From: Flabesymbios commensalis
Taxonomy: Eukaryota; Annelida; Polychaeta; Terebellida; Flabelligeridae
Length of the DNA stretch: 64,000 bases
Direction of reading: 5' to 3'
Assembly: GCA_964017125.1 (NCBI GenBank)
Contig: OZ024902.1
Location: forward strand, 101,586,796 to 101,650,795
Below the pieces are notes generated by a model. It was not told the origin of the DNA and did no database searches. It worked only from the letters and a program-made list of their open reading frames with translations. Shown here piece by piece: positions 10,751 to 23,170 of the stretch. The translations under genes were made by a program, and so were the position numbers. Position 1 is the stretch's first letter. Each line of letters starts with the position of its first letter.

Positions 10751-11531
10751 GAGTGAGCGTCTCCAGTTTGCTTGTAGGTTTTGTTTCTGGTATATCTCCC
10801 CCTGCCCTCGTAAACCATGTCAAGGTCGAGTCACGATGGAGTCGCAGGCAGATGCGCTGTTTGCTAACATTGCGTGCAAATGAAGGGGTTTTATGGTTCG
10901 GAAATAATAGTTAGAGCAGAGCGGGGATGTTTCGGTTGAGCTACCCCAGACATAACATGCACGAGGCAACGTTAAAGAGCTTGAAGTGCACACATATTAC
11001 TCAGGCCCAACTGCACTTTAGATAAAACTGCTCAATCAGTCAGAGCTCTGCGGGTATAGTGTGACTGTACAGTGGTCTTTATTGAACTCCGATAGACTGC
11101 TTAAGACATGGTGTAAATAAAAGGTGTAGAAAAAAAATAGGAATAGAAAATTTCCGAGATGTGCCAGATCAACACCAGAATGACATTTAAAAATTGAGTC
11201 ATTTTTTCTCATCACAAAACATTTCTATATCGATATTATGGGATACATCCTATTGCTATGAATATTTGTTGTAGTAAGGCACGCGCAGTGTAAGATCTAT
11301 GATCATAATCATAAAAATATATTATACCCTGCCGACAAATTATGTTAATTACCCACATCCATCATGCTGTTGATGTAAGGGCGCGCACAAAAATATTTTG
11401 TATCAACAACTATTTTTGATTTGTATGTAATTTTCACTGAGAATTACGAATCCAATGAATGCAAACGGCAACTGTAACATCAATAGTCCTTCTGATTCCA
11501 TCAGCTCAGCTCTCAGGCTACAACCTACTCG
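10751..11531. other. No recognisable gene
   Basis: No supported frame, repeat or hairpin. Confidence 0.5.
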
Positions 11532-11770
11532 TTAAACCCTTGTCCTGCTACGACCCTATATGGCTTTAAGCATATTTTACGCCAAATAATATGTCACTGA
11601 AATGGATAATATAGTTTGTGGTAGATGCTCAGCTAGTCAAATAACTCAGAGATCTATGTATATTTTCAAAAAATATAAATATTTTTCGTCATTTGAAGCT
11701 GGAAATTGCGTTAGCAATTCCAGCTTCAAATGACGAAAAATTCAATTGAAACAAATCAGCAGGACAAGGG
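11532..11770. mobile_element. TTAA-type MITE, family D
   Basis: The left end TTAAACCCTTGTCCTGCT and the right end AGCAGGACAAGGG are inverted repeats over 13 bases. A strong off-centre hairpin, TCGTCATTTGAAGCTGG with its complement (11682-11740), lies near the right end. The left TTAA is present and the right one appears lost. The architecture matches families B, C and E although the sequence differs. Confidence 0.7.
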
Positions 11771-11815
11771 CTGGGCTGATCAGACATCAAAATATTTATA
11801 TAATTTAACTACATG

Positions 11816-12743
11816 TACCGTAAACATGTTTGCCACCCTATTTACATATTTTTTATCGCTGTATTGAACTGGCTTTTTGAAGTGGTAATATAAAGTGTCA
11901 TAAATGAGGGTAATTGTGTAAGGTATTTGCATACTTGTCATAGTTTGTATTCAGGCTTTATTAATAGGATTTTTAAATAAAAATGTATGGTGGCAAAATA
12001 TCTCCGGCAAAGGGGGCTATTTTGCCACTGTAGCTAATTTTGCTCATATTTTGAGAATTAAAACCATTTGTCAGAATACAAATAAAAATAGTTTGCCATA
12101 TAAATATTTTTTTAATTCAAAATAATATAATTGAGCGGCTAATCAAATAAAAATAAAATCAACTGAACAGTCAGTAGACATTTTTATCAATCCATTTAAT
12201 ATAGAACATAAATCAAGTAAATGTACCATACCATACCATACATACATAAACATGACATATCCAGTGAAAAAGTAATTATTTTTCATGAATTTTCTTTCAT
12301 TATTAAAACCAGTGCCTCAAATCTGATATGTAAATATTTATATAGTGTTTAGGGGTCAGTAAGTCTAGTGGCCAAGTCCGTTTTCATATCGGACCGAAAA
12401 CGAGGCTCTGGTATGGGGTGGGATGGGGTGGCAAAATAGCCCCGGCTACTTTGAAGTGCTCAAACAGGCTCAATATTTAAATTTCATCAATTAATTTTTT
12501 TTATGTGATAAGGACCCTTCAAATACCATAAAAGAAGAATATACATGTACGTTAATATAATGGATAAATACCATTCCAGAATTCAAATTTGTCAAATTTA
12601 GAAAAAAACGCGTAAAAAATGACAATTCGTTAAAATATTTTTTCTGGTGTTGAAATATTATAAAAAAAATTGTGATTTAATCAATTTTCCGAGGGGGTGC
12701 CAAAATAGCTCCGGGGGTGGCAAAAGAGCTCTGGTTTACGGTA
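11816..12743. mobile_element. TA-flanked 924-bp inverted-repeat element
   Basis: The left end is TA then CCGTAAACATGTTTGCCACC. The right end, read inverted, is TA then CCGTAAACCAGAGCTC followed by TTTTGCCACC. TA is duplicated at both sides, as in Tc1/mariner-type insertions. A motif of the kind GGTGGCAAAATAGC recurs inside at about 11990-12025 (as a small hairpin), 12428 and 12700. No transposase frame is present, so it is non-autonomous. Confidence 0.7.
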
Positions 12744-13060
12744 CTTGCATAGTGTGACTAAAAAACAAAATCATAGCGACTGAATTGATTGGTAGGCACA
12801 GGGTGGTTAAATGGTTGCATATTGAAAATCAAGAAGGCGCTGTATCATTTAGATGAATATATCTAATCCACATGGCTGGATAAACACATCATATCACGCT
12901 CTGAAGTGGTATCTTGTTATACTGTAACTATGTAGTCAGTGTAAACATTGGTGTAAATGATCTCATCCACTTCTGTAAAATCGTGAAATTCACACCATGA
13001 ACGGGAAGATAACACGTTGTCACAACGCTGGATCAGCGTCTTACATGTTCTCTCAGCATT
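12744..13060. other. No recognisable gene
   Basis: No supported feature. CAACGCTGGATCAGCG near 13023 may be a remnant of an A2 core. Confidence 0.4.
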
Positions 13061-13166
13061 GAGACAATGCAGACACTGAACCAATGTTGATTTAATGTTG
13101 GCCTAGCGTCTCCGACACTGGGCCAACATTAAATCCCCATTGCCTCGGTGTCTGGTGTTGGCTGGG
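13061..13166. mobile_element. CCCAGC MITE, subfamily A2, diverged ends
   Basis: The arms ACCAATGTTGATTTAATGTT and their complement surround GCGTCTCCGACAC, and the right end reads GTGTTGGCTGGGG. The left end is worn. Confidence 0.6.
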
Positions 13167-13330
13167 GTCATCTGGCTAGGAGTTCAGATGATGTCTGAGT
13201 CTGGTATGCCACCCTGTTATCATGTCAAGTGAGGTCAAGCTCATTCAGCGGCCAGACCGGAGAGCCCGCCGACACCAACACCACCTACTGGTCAGCTCCC
13301 CGCCGTTAACAAATACAGCACGTTTAAGAT

Positions 13331-13392
13331 GCCGGCTCAATATCGGGCCAACGTCCGAGACGTTGACCTAGCATCGAGGCAGATGTTTTATG
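13331..13392. mobile_element. A2 core fragment
   Basis: GCCGGCTCAATATCGGGCCA, the centre CGTCCGAGACGTTG and the CATCGAGGC side form an imperfect palindrome of the A2 type. Confidence 0.45.
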
Positions 13393-14841
13393 TTGATTGT
13401 GAGTGTCTTCGTCAAGACAAATGATATCCCCGCTGTGAAATGGAGAGGTAATATTATAGAGAACAGTCATGTTGTTCCTACCACTCACCAGGTGGCCTCC
13501 ACATCACTTGTAAAATCGTAATGCTCACTTGGTGGTGCTTCAATAGCTTGTTGATCAGGGTTTGACTTTTTGTCATTTCCACGCGATTTCACGTCACGCA
13601 ACTATATGTAGGCCTATTTGATATATGTAATTTCTTTAGAAAATATGACACAAATGTATACGAGTTAGATTACGGTACCAGCAGTTACTTACTAGTTCTG
13701 TGGAAGATTTGTATTGGAAAAGCTTGGACAATTATGTAAGGCCCCGGAAAAACGTATACCCCGGTAGTATATTTTGCATAATTCAGGCATACATTTCCAC
13801 ACAGACGGCAACAACTGTTCATGATGACTCGAAATATTCACGACATCATCACAAGAAAAAAAACGTTGAAGAGGGGAGCCTGGAGTGGGGTCTCAAAAGA
13901 GCGTACGGTTGTAAATGTGTTTGTAATAACGATGAACTTCATAATAAAACAACATTAAATCATAAAAGTTTTCTTATAAAATAAAGATACCGGCTGCAGT
14001 CATCTTGGATTTTCCCCGATTTTTAGCATCTGATTTATGTTTTTTTTGAGGTCAGGGAATACATTACTTTATTTGACGGGTTTCTACTAATATTTGAAAA
14101 TAAATCAAAACCGGAAACTTCAATAATTTACTTTTAGTAAACTAGTGGATTCAGATAATACATAACTTTTAGTGCCAGAGCAGTGTTTGTATATATATAC
14201 ACATGGTATAGGCATACGAACAGCAACTAGACATTATGATCGTGGTTATTATTTCCTAGTTGAATAGAAAGATACATATAACTTTTTCTGTTATGCTACA
14301 TGTACCAATCATGGTATAGTATGTGTAAAGCCTGTTTCAAAACAGACCACATGAATGAGCGCGCTTTAATAACTTCTATTTTCACTTCTTTATCATGGCA
14401 AAATACATCAGAGTGACTAGTGTTTAACATCTAAAGTGTGTCAGTTTCTGTGGATTTTCTCACATTTGAATCTCCAGTTAATAATGCTATATCCAGTCTT
14501 AAATTGGGGAGAATATTGTCTATTCTAAACCTTGCAGTCATTTGACTAGTCAAATCACAGCAACGCATTATTTGTATCGGGTGTGGGTCACATACACGAT
14601 TGAGCACCCGTATAATCATGATAGCTCCACCCTTGGAAGCTCTAAATTAGATGTATTACTGGTACTGACCTGGGGATAATCCATGTCTGATTCACCACTG
14701 ACTGGCCTGTGGTCCGCCATACTGGTCTACACCAGTCACTCCTCACCTGCCCTACAAGTCCTGTCAACACACAATATAACCTGATTAGTTTATATGATAC
14801 AACATATGATGGTGAAGTAAAGTAATGAATCGTGTATGCAT
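13393..14841. other. No recognisable gene
   Basis: The longest frame is 94 codons at 13700-13984 with no motif and a low-complexity Lys-rich stretch. Nothing supports it as a gene. No repeat is seen. Confidence 0.45.
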
Positions 14842-14950
14842 CCCAGCAAACACAAAACCTTTTTATAACATTTGTACAATGTTGGACCAACGTCGAAGAA
14901 GTTGGGCCGACGTTGTACAAATGTTATAAAAAAGTTATGTGTTTGCTGGG
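14842..14950. mobile_element. CCCAGC MITE, subfamily A1 (well preserved)
   Basis: The ends are CCCAGCAAACACAAAAC and GTTATGTGTTTGCTGGG. The arms carry TTTATAACATTTGTACAA and the complement, with centre CAACGTCGAAGAAGTTG. The flanking dinucleotide is AT on both sides. Length is 109 bp. Confidence 0.8.
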
Positions 14951-15069
14951 ATAGTGGTCAGTGGCCAGTTGCATTGCTGGTGTGAACAATCTCAGAATAA
15001 AATACCCAAACTATAAGTAATTGGCCGAACGTCCTAAGAGTGGCCAGCCAATCATGATACACTGAACGA

Positions 15070-15152
15070 ATGCTAGATTATTGCCGGCTACCGTCCTCGA
15101 CGCTATCACAAGAATAAACCAGCATTGGCCCAACGTCTAATGTTTGTTGGTA
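15070..15152. mobile_element. Decayed A2 copy
   Basis: The CCGTCCTCGACG centre and the right arm CCAGCATTGGCCCAACG, followed by TGTTTGTTGG, identify a heavily worn copy. Confidence 0.4.
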
Positions 15153-15318
15153 GTAAAACTACATGTATTGGTGAGTGCACTGATCCAGCTGACTGATATA
15201 TCATATAATATTATTATGGCAATATAGCGGATTCGACCAAGAATAAAACATCAATAAGGCAATTCAACTGTCAGCACGACCTCTTATGTCATTTCTGCCC
15301 AGGGCCCGTATTCTCGTA

Positions 15319-15549
15319 CAGGGCTAGACACTAACTGATTGGGCAAAAAATTTGCTTGGCTCCCCTAGTTTATCACTTGCCTGACTTGCCACTGACATGC
15401 GTTGTCTTTTGTGACAGTCATTGAAATTTAAAGTGCTGCAAATTGAAGTTATTGCCCAGGGGGCCACTGTCTGTATTTTTTTACTTGCCCCCCCCCCCTC
15501 TAAAATCGGTTGCCCTGGGCAATCGGGCAACCGTTAGTGTCGAGACCTG
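15319..15549. mobile_element. hAT-like MITE with 5-bp target duplication
   Basis: The ends CAGGGCTAGACACTAAC and, inverted, CAGGTCTCGACACTAAC are terminal repeats of a hAT-like type. TCGTA occurs immediately outside both ends (15314-15318 and 15550-15554). The interior carries GGGCAA-rich sequence and a poly(C) run. It sits inside a sequence beginning GGGCCCGTATTCTCGTA, which is the start of the hairpin element at 26005, so it is younger than that host copy. Confidence 0.7.
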
Positions 15550-15849
15550 TCGTATGATATATCAGGTATATATGATGTGATGTTTATATAATTCTTAGCA
15601 AACAATCACCAGGTGGCGCTTACAGTATTATGAAATTTAACACAAATGCGAAGGGATTATATACTAAACGTTATTTCATAAAAGGCATAACACAGTAGAT
15701 AGTCAAGTTTTTAACACTAAGCCACATCTTTAGTACAACTATTTGAAAAGTCAAAATTGAAAACTTGATAATAACAGCTTTAGTTTGTATTTGTTAACAT
15801 TCATATTCAACTCTACAACATCAACATTGGGAAAATAATGCCCGACCCA

Positions 15850-15958
15850 TTACCAAGCACGCAGACATCGAACCAATGTCTATTTACTGTTTGCCAACAG
15901 TCTACAACGCTAACCCAACAGTAAAACAACATTATTTCAATGTTTCGTGCTCGCTGGA
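15850..15958. mobile_element. CCCAGC MITE, subfamily A2, diverged
   Basis: The left end is ACCAAGCACGCAGACATCG, the centre AGTCTACAACGCT and the right end TTTCGTGCTCGCTGG. The arms match over most of their length. Confidence 0.55.
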
Positions 15959-16261
15959 TAGTTAGAACATGGATGAGCATTTTAAGTAGAATATATCATG
16001 TATATGTAGCTACATCAGGAAGTCACCCGTTCATAATGATAGAAAAAAACACTGACACAACCGAAACAAGAGGTGGAAAAATCCTATTCCTAATTGTATG
16101 ACACTTAAAGATTGATTTGGTAATAATTCTCACCAAAATAATCATATTATGTTTAGCTCAGTTTATAAAATCGGGTTGATTTATTGTCCGTTACAGAGGT
16201 TGTCTGTATTTTCAATCTCCCGTCAGCTGTCACACATAACAGGTGAGGGCATGACCTACTT

Positions 16262-16370
16262 ACCAGCAAACAAGACATATTGAGCCAGTGTTGGGGTAAC
16301 GTTGGGCCAGCGTCGCAGACGGTGGCCCAACGTTACCCCAACACTGGCTCAATGTGACGTGTTTTCTGGG
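16262..16370. mobile_element. CCCAGC MITE, subfamily A2 (near-perfect hairpin)
   Basis: The arms GAGCCAGTGTTGGGGTAACG and their exact complement enclose TTGGGCCAGCGTCGCAGACG. The ends are ACCAGCAAACAAGACA and TGACGTGTTTTCTGGG. The near identity of the arms argues for a fairly recent insertion or arm homogenisation. Confidence 0.75.
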
Positions 16371-17699
16371 TTAATGTACGACTCCCAAACACCCCGGGAT
16401 GTATTCAGTAAACTAGTTTTTAAAAAAAACTTGCTTTAGATATATTATAAATAATAGGGCATTGCAGTACGATAACAAATAATGTATTTTTCACTTGATG
16501 TATCTTGACAGACACAATCTAGGATAAAAACGGAAAGAATTTTGAAATTAATCATTTATTCACATACCATTTATCCAGTCGGTAGATATATCTTACGGAT
16601 CATTATCAGTAAATGGGTCGATGTCGTTGGTGCTCGCTGAATATTTAATAAATTCGATATTCTCCAATAAGCTTCCTGACAGTTGAAAGGGGGTACGACT
16701 GTTACATGTAGAGATGCTGGTGCATTGAGCCAACCATTACATTTTAAAATGATTTTTTTTCGCTATATCCGCGTGTCCTTTGTGTCATTATATTTCAGAC
16801 GTGCTTTCATTGTTCTATTAGCTATTCTACACAGATGTCCCCCACATGGATAGAAATGTTTTGATCTAAAACAAACTTTGCATGTTGAATACCCTCATAA
16901 TGAATCAGCCGAATTACGGAATAAATGTTTTTATGGAGGTTTACATTGTTGTTATATTATATGGCATTAACTATTGCATAGAGATGATTCATTCCTTTAC
17001 TTAATTATATCAAGGCCTAAACTATTTTTCTGCATGATTGAACCACTTCTTTCGAAATATTATATTGTCTTAAAGATTCACCCTATTTTTGCACTTTGGC
17101 ATAATACGTATGCCGTATGACCTGAATTAAATGTCACTTAGTACAAAAATGGTTTAAAGCCAGTGTTGCTGCTGTCAAATATTGTCTAAAATGGGTTAAA
17201 ATTAGGGACTTACTTAGCCAGCCTACCATGTACACTGAATTAGTCTTGCGTTTACAACAGGATGATGTAATAGCGTAATATTGTTGTGCCGCTCGTCGGG
17301 GAAGGTGGGTTACAACTCCCAAACCATCAAAACAATGGAATTTTACGTAAAATCTGGCATTTTGTAGTGATCATAAAAGGTTACGTTCGCAATATATAAC
17401 AAGTGATGATAACATGAGCTATGCAATACGACGTACATGACAGAAATCACATCCTGCTTCGTGTGCGGTTTATATTAAGCAGACTTATCAGAGAATAAAA
17501 ACATAGCAGCTGCACATCCATTATTATGTAATTGACGTGGCTGAGTAACCTGATAACGTACATTTGAAAATTAAACAAAGAAAACTTTTTAATTATATTG
17601 ATCTGATGCTGAAGCCGCAGTTATCAATGATCCAGACACCCATGTGTTACAAGTATCATAGACGGAGAACTTGAATAGCAGTATGTTTTTGGACACGAA
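16371..17699. other. No recognisable gene
   Basis: AT-rich, with only short frames. No repeat pair was recognised. Confidence 0.5.
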
Positions 17700-17808
17700 C
17701 CCAGCAGACACAAGACGTTGAATCAATGTTGATTTAACGTTGGTCCAGCGTCGTAGACGCTGGACCAACGTTAAACCAACATTGATTCAACGTCTTGTGT
17801 CTGCTGGG
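17700..17808. mobile_element. CCCAGC MITE, subfamily A2 (best copy)
   Basis: This is an almost perfect 109-bp palindrome. The ends are CCCAGCAGACACAAGACG and its complement, the arms TTGAATCAATGTTGATTTAA type, and the centre CCAGCGTCGTAGACGCTGG. The flanking dinucleotide is AA on both sides. With nearly no mismatch between the arms, it is the best guide to the family consensus in the window. Confidence 0.85.
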
Positions 17809-18046
17809 AAGTTGACCCGTGTCATTGTACCAGGATCTGATGGTGTCAGACAGATAAACTGGACCTCGCCAAACTGACTCCGTCACCCATTACTGCCAAC
17901 ATCCATGCCCTGTTAACTGTCCACAGACTGATCAACTCCAGTCAAACATACCAGTTTTCTGATATAAACTCAGAATGTGCTATCTGCCATGCTGGGAAAC
18001 TGGTGACCTGACGTGAACGCCGACGACATTCAACTGTTTTGTATTG

Positions 18047-18106
18047 CCCAGCGTTGTAACATTGGTGGACCAGCGTACGCTGGTCCACCAATGTTAAAAC
18101 GCTGGG
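18047..18106. mobile_element. Short CCCAGCG hairpin
   Basis: CCCAGCGTTGTAACATTGG and its complement surround the perfect palindrome ACCAGCGTACGCTGGT, 60 bp in all. It shares the CCCAGC start and the GTTGG words but is about half the usual length, so it is either a distinct short family or a deletion derivative. Confidence 0.6.
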
Positions 18107-19710
18107 CCAGAGCAGGGTGTATATCAAAGTTGAAGTCACTAAAATGCCGCGTAGAAGAATACAAGTTAAAATTTGTGATAGATTTATAGTGTGTGTTGTC
18201 TCTGAAAACATTAAGCCATACTCCAAAATAAATGGCTCAAGCTACATATTATCAAGTACTTAATATTAGCAAATGTGCAATAAAGTGTGCATTAAAATAA
18301 CTGAAAAATTAAGCCTGCAGACCTAAATCTACTTTGACTGCGTCCACGTTGACATACATGTCTTTATTTACCCTTCTCGGTCTCCCAAAACTTAAGCCAG
18401 ATTGACGGTTGTTGATAGGATGAGATCAGCCAATCAGCAACCTTAAAAGACTGAGTGACTTCATTATTTTGTGTCTCAAATTAGGCGAAACATTGAAAAA
18501 TATTCAATTCTAGCAGAGATGCATTTCTGATACTAGGTAATATGTAGTATGTACACTTATTCAAGTATCCATTGTTTCTGACATCCATTTCGTGGACGAT
18601 GGAGCTATCATTTAAATAATTTTACGATCCCTTGGTGATATATATAGATGATGTTATAATAGAGGGTACACAGAAGATATTATTACATTAGTCGGTTATA
18701 TATCTATTTTTTTCTATCAGTTGTTTTCATGTATTGTTAAATATTTTATAGATACGTCGTCATGACTTTTTGTATTGTTAAATATTCTATAGCAGATAAT
18801 GCTTATCACAGTGCCACTCCACCAATCTGTCAGGTTGTACCACTGTTATTCGGTCAAATGCCTCGCAAGTACAGATACGCGTATACCACAGTTCAACCAA
18901 ACGATCTAGCAGGAAGACGTCGTTCAATTAATGTTGGTTTAATGTTGTATCAGCCTCCCAGTGGGGAGTATGAAACAGGAATCCACCGTAGCCAAGCAAC
19001 GGCAATGCCATGAGTCTGTTATCAATTTGAAAAACAATGACACAACATGACACTTGGTAGAATAACAAACATAGAAGTGATGCATATAGACCCTATATCA
19101 TATGATTTTTAGTTTGTTTTCTGAAGATAATACTGCCTGATACTGACAAACATTTCGCGGCAAACACGATATCATTTTCCACATGCAAATATAAACCGCA
19201 CTATTATCAAAATATGATTATATAATAATAATCAGACCTCATGTACAGGGCATGGCCTGCTTGATTTAAGCATGTCACACGACACATTCGCTAAAACTAA
19301 TCAAATGAATTCCATATTAGACAGTAAAGAATAGTGTAAATCACTATTTAATGGCTTCAATATTCTATGGAAGAGCACAGTCAATGGTGCAACAGCCAAT
19401 GGATGATTGAATTAAATTGAATGTATCATAGTTATCTAATTTTTACATTTTAACCATTATAAATTCACAAATCATGCATATGAACAATCTCTATAATCTA
19501 AACATATACAAATGGAACAAAATACATGTACGACGATGTAACATTAAATACACCCGCTGATTCAGTTCATGCATCATTCATCAGAAAACAAAAAATATTA
19601 CAGCCACACCAGCATTATGAGTGGAATTACTAATGCCAAAAATGCCAGCAGTCACACATGGTCAGCACATGGCAAACAGAGACGGTGAAACCATGGCCAG
19701 GTACCAATAT
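18107..19710. other. No recognisable gene
   Basis: AT-rich with no supported frame. The 83-codon frame at 18762-19013 shows no motif, and its end runs through a fragment with GTTGGTTTAATGTTG that recalls an A2 arm. Confidence 0.45.
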
Positions 19711-19820
19711 CCCAGCAAACACAAGACATTGAACCGATGTTGTTTTGATGTTGGCCCACTGTCTACGACGTTGGCCCAACATCAAAACAACATCGGGTCA
19801 ATATGTTGTGTTTGCTGAGG
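19711..19820. mobile_element. CCCAGC MITE, subfamily A2
   Basis: The ends are CCCAGCAAACACAAGACA and TATGTTGTGTTTGCTGAG. The arms carry GAACCGATGTTGTTTTGATG and its complement, and the centre is CTGTCTACGACG. Confidence 0.8.
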
Positions 19821-20134
19821 AGCCAGTACTGACCTACACGTCGCTGTGGTGAGCCCCAAACACCTGTTGAGCTCAGCTGTTCCAGAGCCAAACAAATAAT
19901 GACTCTCAGATCTGACAGCTGAAAACGATATTACTTTGGTTAAATGTTGGAAGTATAGCATCTACTTCCACGGTTAGATCCGTCCATTTCAGTTTTTTAT
20001 ATTAGTCATTACACGTACAGATCCATATCAATTCATGAAGTCAACACTTTTGGTTGAAAAAAGTACGTTTTATTAGAATTGAACGGACGCATGTGCTACT
20101 TCTAAAGCGGCAGATGTGTCACTTTGATCTCGGT

Positions 20135-20156
20135 GGGGGGGGGGGGGGGGGGGGGG
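20135..20156. repeat. 22-base poly(G) tract
   Basis: An uninterrupted run of G. Similar C or G runs of 10 or more occur across the window (for example near 21731, 33548, 39815, 42023, 42582, 45727, 53769, 55373 and 56040). Confidence 0.9.
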
Positions 20157-20187
20157 CATATAAAATGTATACATATTTCAAATTTAC

Positions 20188-20298
20188 CCCAAAGTAAACA
20201 GAAAACGTTGAACCAACGTTGTTTTATTGTCGGGCAAAGGTCCCAGACGGTGGCCCAGTATTAACACAACATTGACTCAATGCCTCGTGCTTGGTGGG
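20188..20298. mobile_element. CCCAGC MITE, subfamily A2, diverged ends
   Basis: The left end is CCCAAAGTAAACAGAAAACG and the right end CTCGTGCTTGGTGGG. The arms AACCAACGTTGTTTTATTG and their complement match imperfectly. Confidence 0.6.
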
Positions 20299-20867
20299 TT
20301 CGAATCCAGTAATTGATTCCAATGCACACAAGTCACAAATGCACATAAACATCTGTTGCTTACTATCTATCATTCATCATGTTCATTCATAACGATTTAA
20401 ATGTACTACTTAGTAACTAGTAGTGTAGTCCGGTAGAGACAGTTTACCTGGTCCACGTATATATATCAGATCGTGTTATATAAGTCACAACGGGATCCAC
20501 TGCATCCAGGCAGGGTGAAATCCAACAATGGATATTCTATATTATATAGAGCCTCTGTAAAAATACCTTGTTTTCGTATCTCAGGCAATAGAGAAATGCA
20601 CATTTTAAGAGCCGTGCACATGGAAAAATAAGCAGCGCTTATTTTTTACACCTAATCAGTTTTGCTCAGACTGGATTATTGACGTAGCTCTCTATTTCCT
20701 CCTAGCAGCTCTCTCATTGGTTATGGCCTCTCAGCATCCGAGATAATTGACAAGCCATAATTTGGCTGAAATTGTGGCAAAGTACATTTCCTGTATACGT
20801 GATCCTGGTATAATTTGGACAGGGCTAGTTAATATGGCCTGTAATAACATCCCAGAAAAGTGTCAGG

Positions 20868-20940
20868 TCCAAAGTTGATTCTATGTAGTCAAAGTTGGCC
20901 CAGTATTGGGGCAGCGTTGAGCGAGCATCACGTGTCTGTT
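20868..20940. mobile_element. Decayed A2 fragment
   Basis: AAGTTGGCCCAGTATTGGGG followed by GCATCACGTGTCTGTTTG resembles the right half of an A2 copy. Confidence 0.4.
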
Positions 20941-20960
20941 TGACTATATATTGACCTAAA

Positions 20961-21069
20961 CCCAGCAGGCACGATACGTTGACCCAATGTTGGTTCACTG
21001 TTGGGCCGACGTCGTAGACGGCGGACCAGCAGTGAACCAACATTGGGTCAACGCCTCGTGTCAGCTGGG
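20961..21069. mobile_element. CCCAGC MITE, subfamily A2 (well preserved)
   Basis: The ends are CCCAGCAGGCACGATACG and CGCCTCGTGTCAGCTGGG. The arms TTGACCCAATGTTGGTTCAC and their complement surround GACGTCGTAGACGGC. It is 109 bp and flanked by AA on both sides. Confidence 0.8.
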
Positions 21070-22062
21070 AATAGACAGTCGTGTCATGCTCCATCCCACA
21101 CTTCTATGGCAAAAATGTGGTTAATTAAAAATCATTGCAGGACATATCTCCCATGCTACAAAACACAGTGTTCTGTTTGATATACTGTAGTTATATTTAC
21201 TCTTTAAAGTAAATGCGCTTTTACTGAGCGCCACGAGAAACTGAGACCAGGCGAGACAATGCACTTCAACATGTTTACGTAAAAACGTTTCTATCGTTAA
21301 GCCTATATATACATTTCTTTTCTGGTCTACATTCGATTGTTTCTATTATTGGCTGTCGGATAAGTTAACAACGCCCAAATAATAGTCGACAGAAACAGCG
21401 CTGAGCGCAACATAGCATATGCAAAAATCTTGCATTTGAATTTAACCATAGTTTTTATGTGACACGGATACGCCCATAGTTATCAATATTTTTATTGTTA
21501 TGAGTCACTATGAATACAATACATATTTATATAATATCTATTATCTATTTTGGAAACAGTAAAATAGTTTAGTTTTTTTCAATAGATCAGCCATTCTGTG
21601 ACTACGAAATACAACAAATAACTTCTTCGTAAAATAATGTTAAAATGACAGGAGCGGCTTTAGAGGGGGTTGAGTGGGTTGTCCCCTTATCGTCTAAATT
21701 CATGGAATATTTATCAGACGTGCAAATGCATCCCCCCCCCCCATTTTATGAAATCGCGCATCCACCCCTTAAATGTATCACATAATTATCCAGAGAATGG
21801 CAAGATCATCTAGTCAGAAGTAGCCCTCTGTTACCACCAGGCGGCCATTTTGGATTTAATGTATGCGAATTGGTCATGGGTTAGCATTGTGTGATGTTAC
21901 ACAGGACAGACTTAATTAACAAGTTTAATACTACTACTCTACCTCTCTTGCAAGGTTCCTGAGACATAAGATCGCCCTAGTAATTAAAGTGTTGATTATC
22001 TAGTGATTAAAAAGTGGTAAAAACAAATTCCCCGGTAATGTGCAATGGCTATGTGAAATATA
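21070..22062. other. No gene; head of a mosaic repeat
   Basis: No coding region is supported. At about 21830-21900 GGCCATTTTGGATTTAAT followed by GTTAGCATTGTGTG closely resembles 57590-57650, so this segment probably belongs to the mosaic repeat that continues to 22910. Confidence 0.5.
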
Positions 22063-22910
22063 AACAAGAGGCCAACGGCCACCATGATACCCTGCCCCTC
22101 CCGCGTTATAGAATTTGTTAGGGTGCATCCCTCCATGAACTTTCACATTTTGTTTGGCAGTAATGGCCTTGGCCGTCTAGCTATCTAGAACAGTTCGCCA
22201 GATATTACACAAATTAAAATAAAATCAATTATGATCGCTATTTTAAATGGCTATTTCGAATGTGATAAAGTTGACATTTTTCAGGGCATATCTCTCCCAG
22301 ATCCGCACATTTAGTTTTATAGTAATGGTCTAGCTATCTGGCACGGCTTGCCAAATATCAGACATATTAAACTAAATAATGAAATTGGTCGAGTTAATTT
22401 TCTTATGGTGCATCCTTCATGAAGTCTCATATTTTGTTTTATAGTAATGGTCTAACTACTGTATCTGGCACGGTTTACCAGATATTACGCATATTACAAT
22501 CAAAAATGCCTGCAAGTCGGCCATTTTGAATTTTATCGAGTTGATTTTTTCAGGACATATCCGAACGTTCTGTTATTTAGTAATGGTCTAGCACAGTTTG
22601 TAATATATCAGGCATATTAAACTTGAAGTAAATAATAGCCGGCCATTTTTTTCAGGTCAAATCCATCCCCGAAATCTCACATTTTGCTTTATAGTAATGG
22701 TCTAGCTATCTGGCCAGATATCAGCAATATGTATTAAAGTAAATAAAGCTATCTTGGCCGAGAGCTGTAGGTCAAAGGTCATAAACCCCCAAAAGGCACA
22801 TCTACACCCCTAAGAGATGTGTGCGTGCAATATGCGTGTCACGTGGGTTTCCGAGATATGATCTAGAAACGAAAATGCAGAACGTCCGGGGTGGCACGAC
22901 ATAACCTCCC
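22063..22910 (-). repeat. Mosaic tandem repeat K
   Basis: The head is AAACAAGAGGCCAACGGCC. About five diverged units follow, each with a phrase like TTTTATAGTAATGGTCTAGC (near 22158, 22321, 22441, 22579 and 22691) and a GGCCATTTTGAATTTTATCG-type segment. The end is the AAAAGGCACATCTACACCCC module. The same units lie in opposite orientation at 58546-59335, so the minus strand here matches the plus strand there. Confidence 0.7.
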
Positions 22911-23005
22911 GCCCCCAACATAGCTTTCTTGCTATTTAGAAAACAAATAAATGCAGTGGCGATGTGTGGAATACAGTAAGTATCCCGCCTCTGGTGAGGT
23001 AAAAA

Positions 23006-23080
23006 TGAAATAAGAAGAATGGCGTTTTAGGCCATATTTGTGCACATGTAGACTAAACTCGGCCAGGAGAACGCTCTGGT
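23006..23080 (-). mobile_element. SINE 3'-tail fragment
   Basis: On the minus strand, GTTCTCCTGGCCGAGTTTAG, then CATGTGCACAAATATGGCC and an ATTTCATTTTT end match the common tail of the dimeric SINE. The tRNA-like heads are missing, as expected of a 5'-truncated copy. Confidence 0.6.
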
Positions 23081-23170
23081 GAGGCCTGCTTAATAAGTTG
23101 TATTTCATATGTTATTTTGCGCGACTAAAATTTTAAATAATATTCTTCGCAAGAAGCAATTCCATATTGG

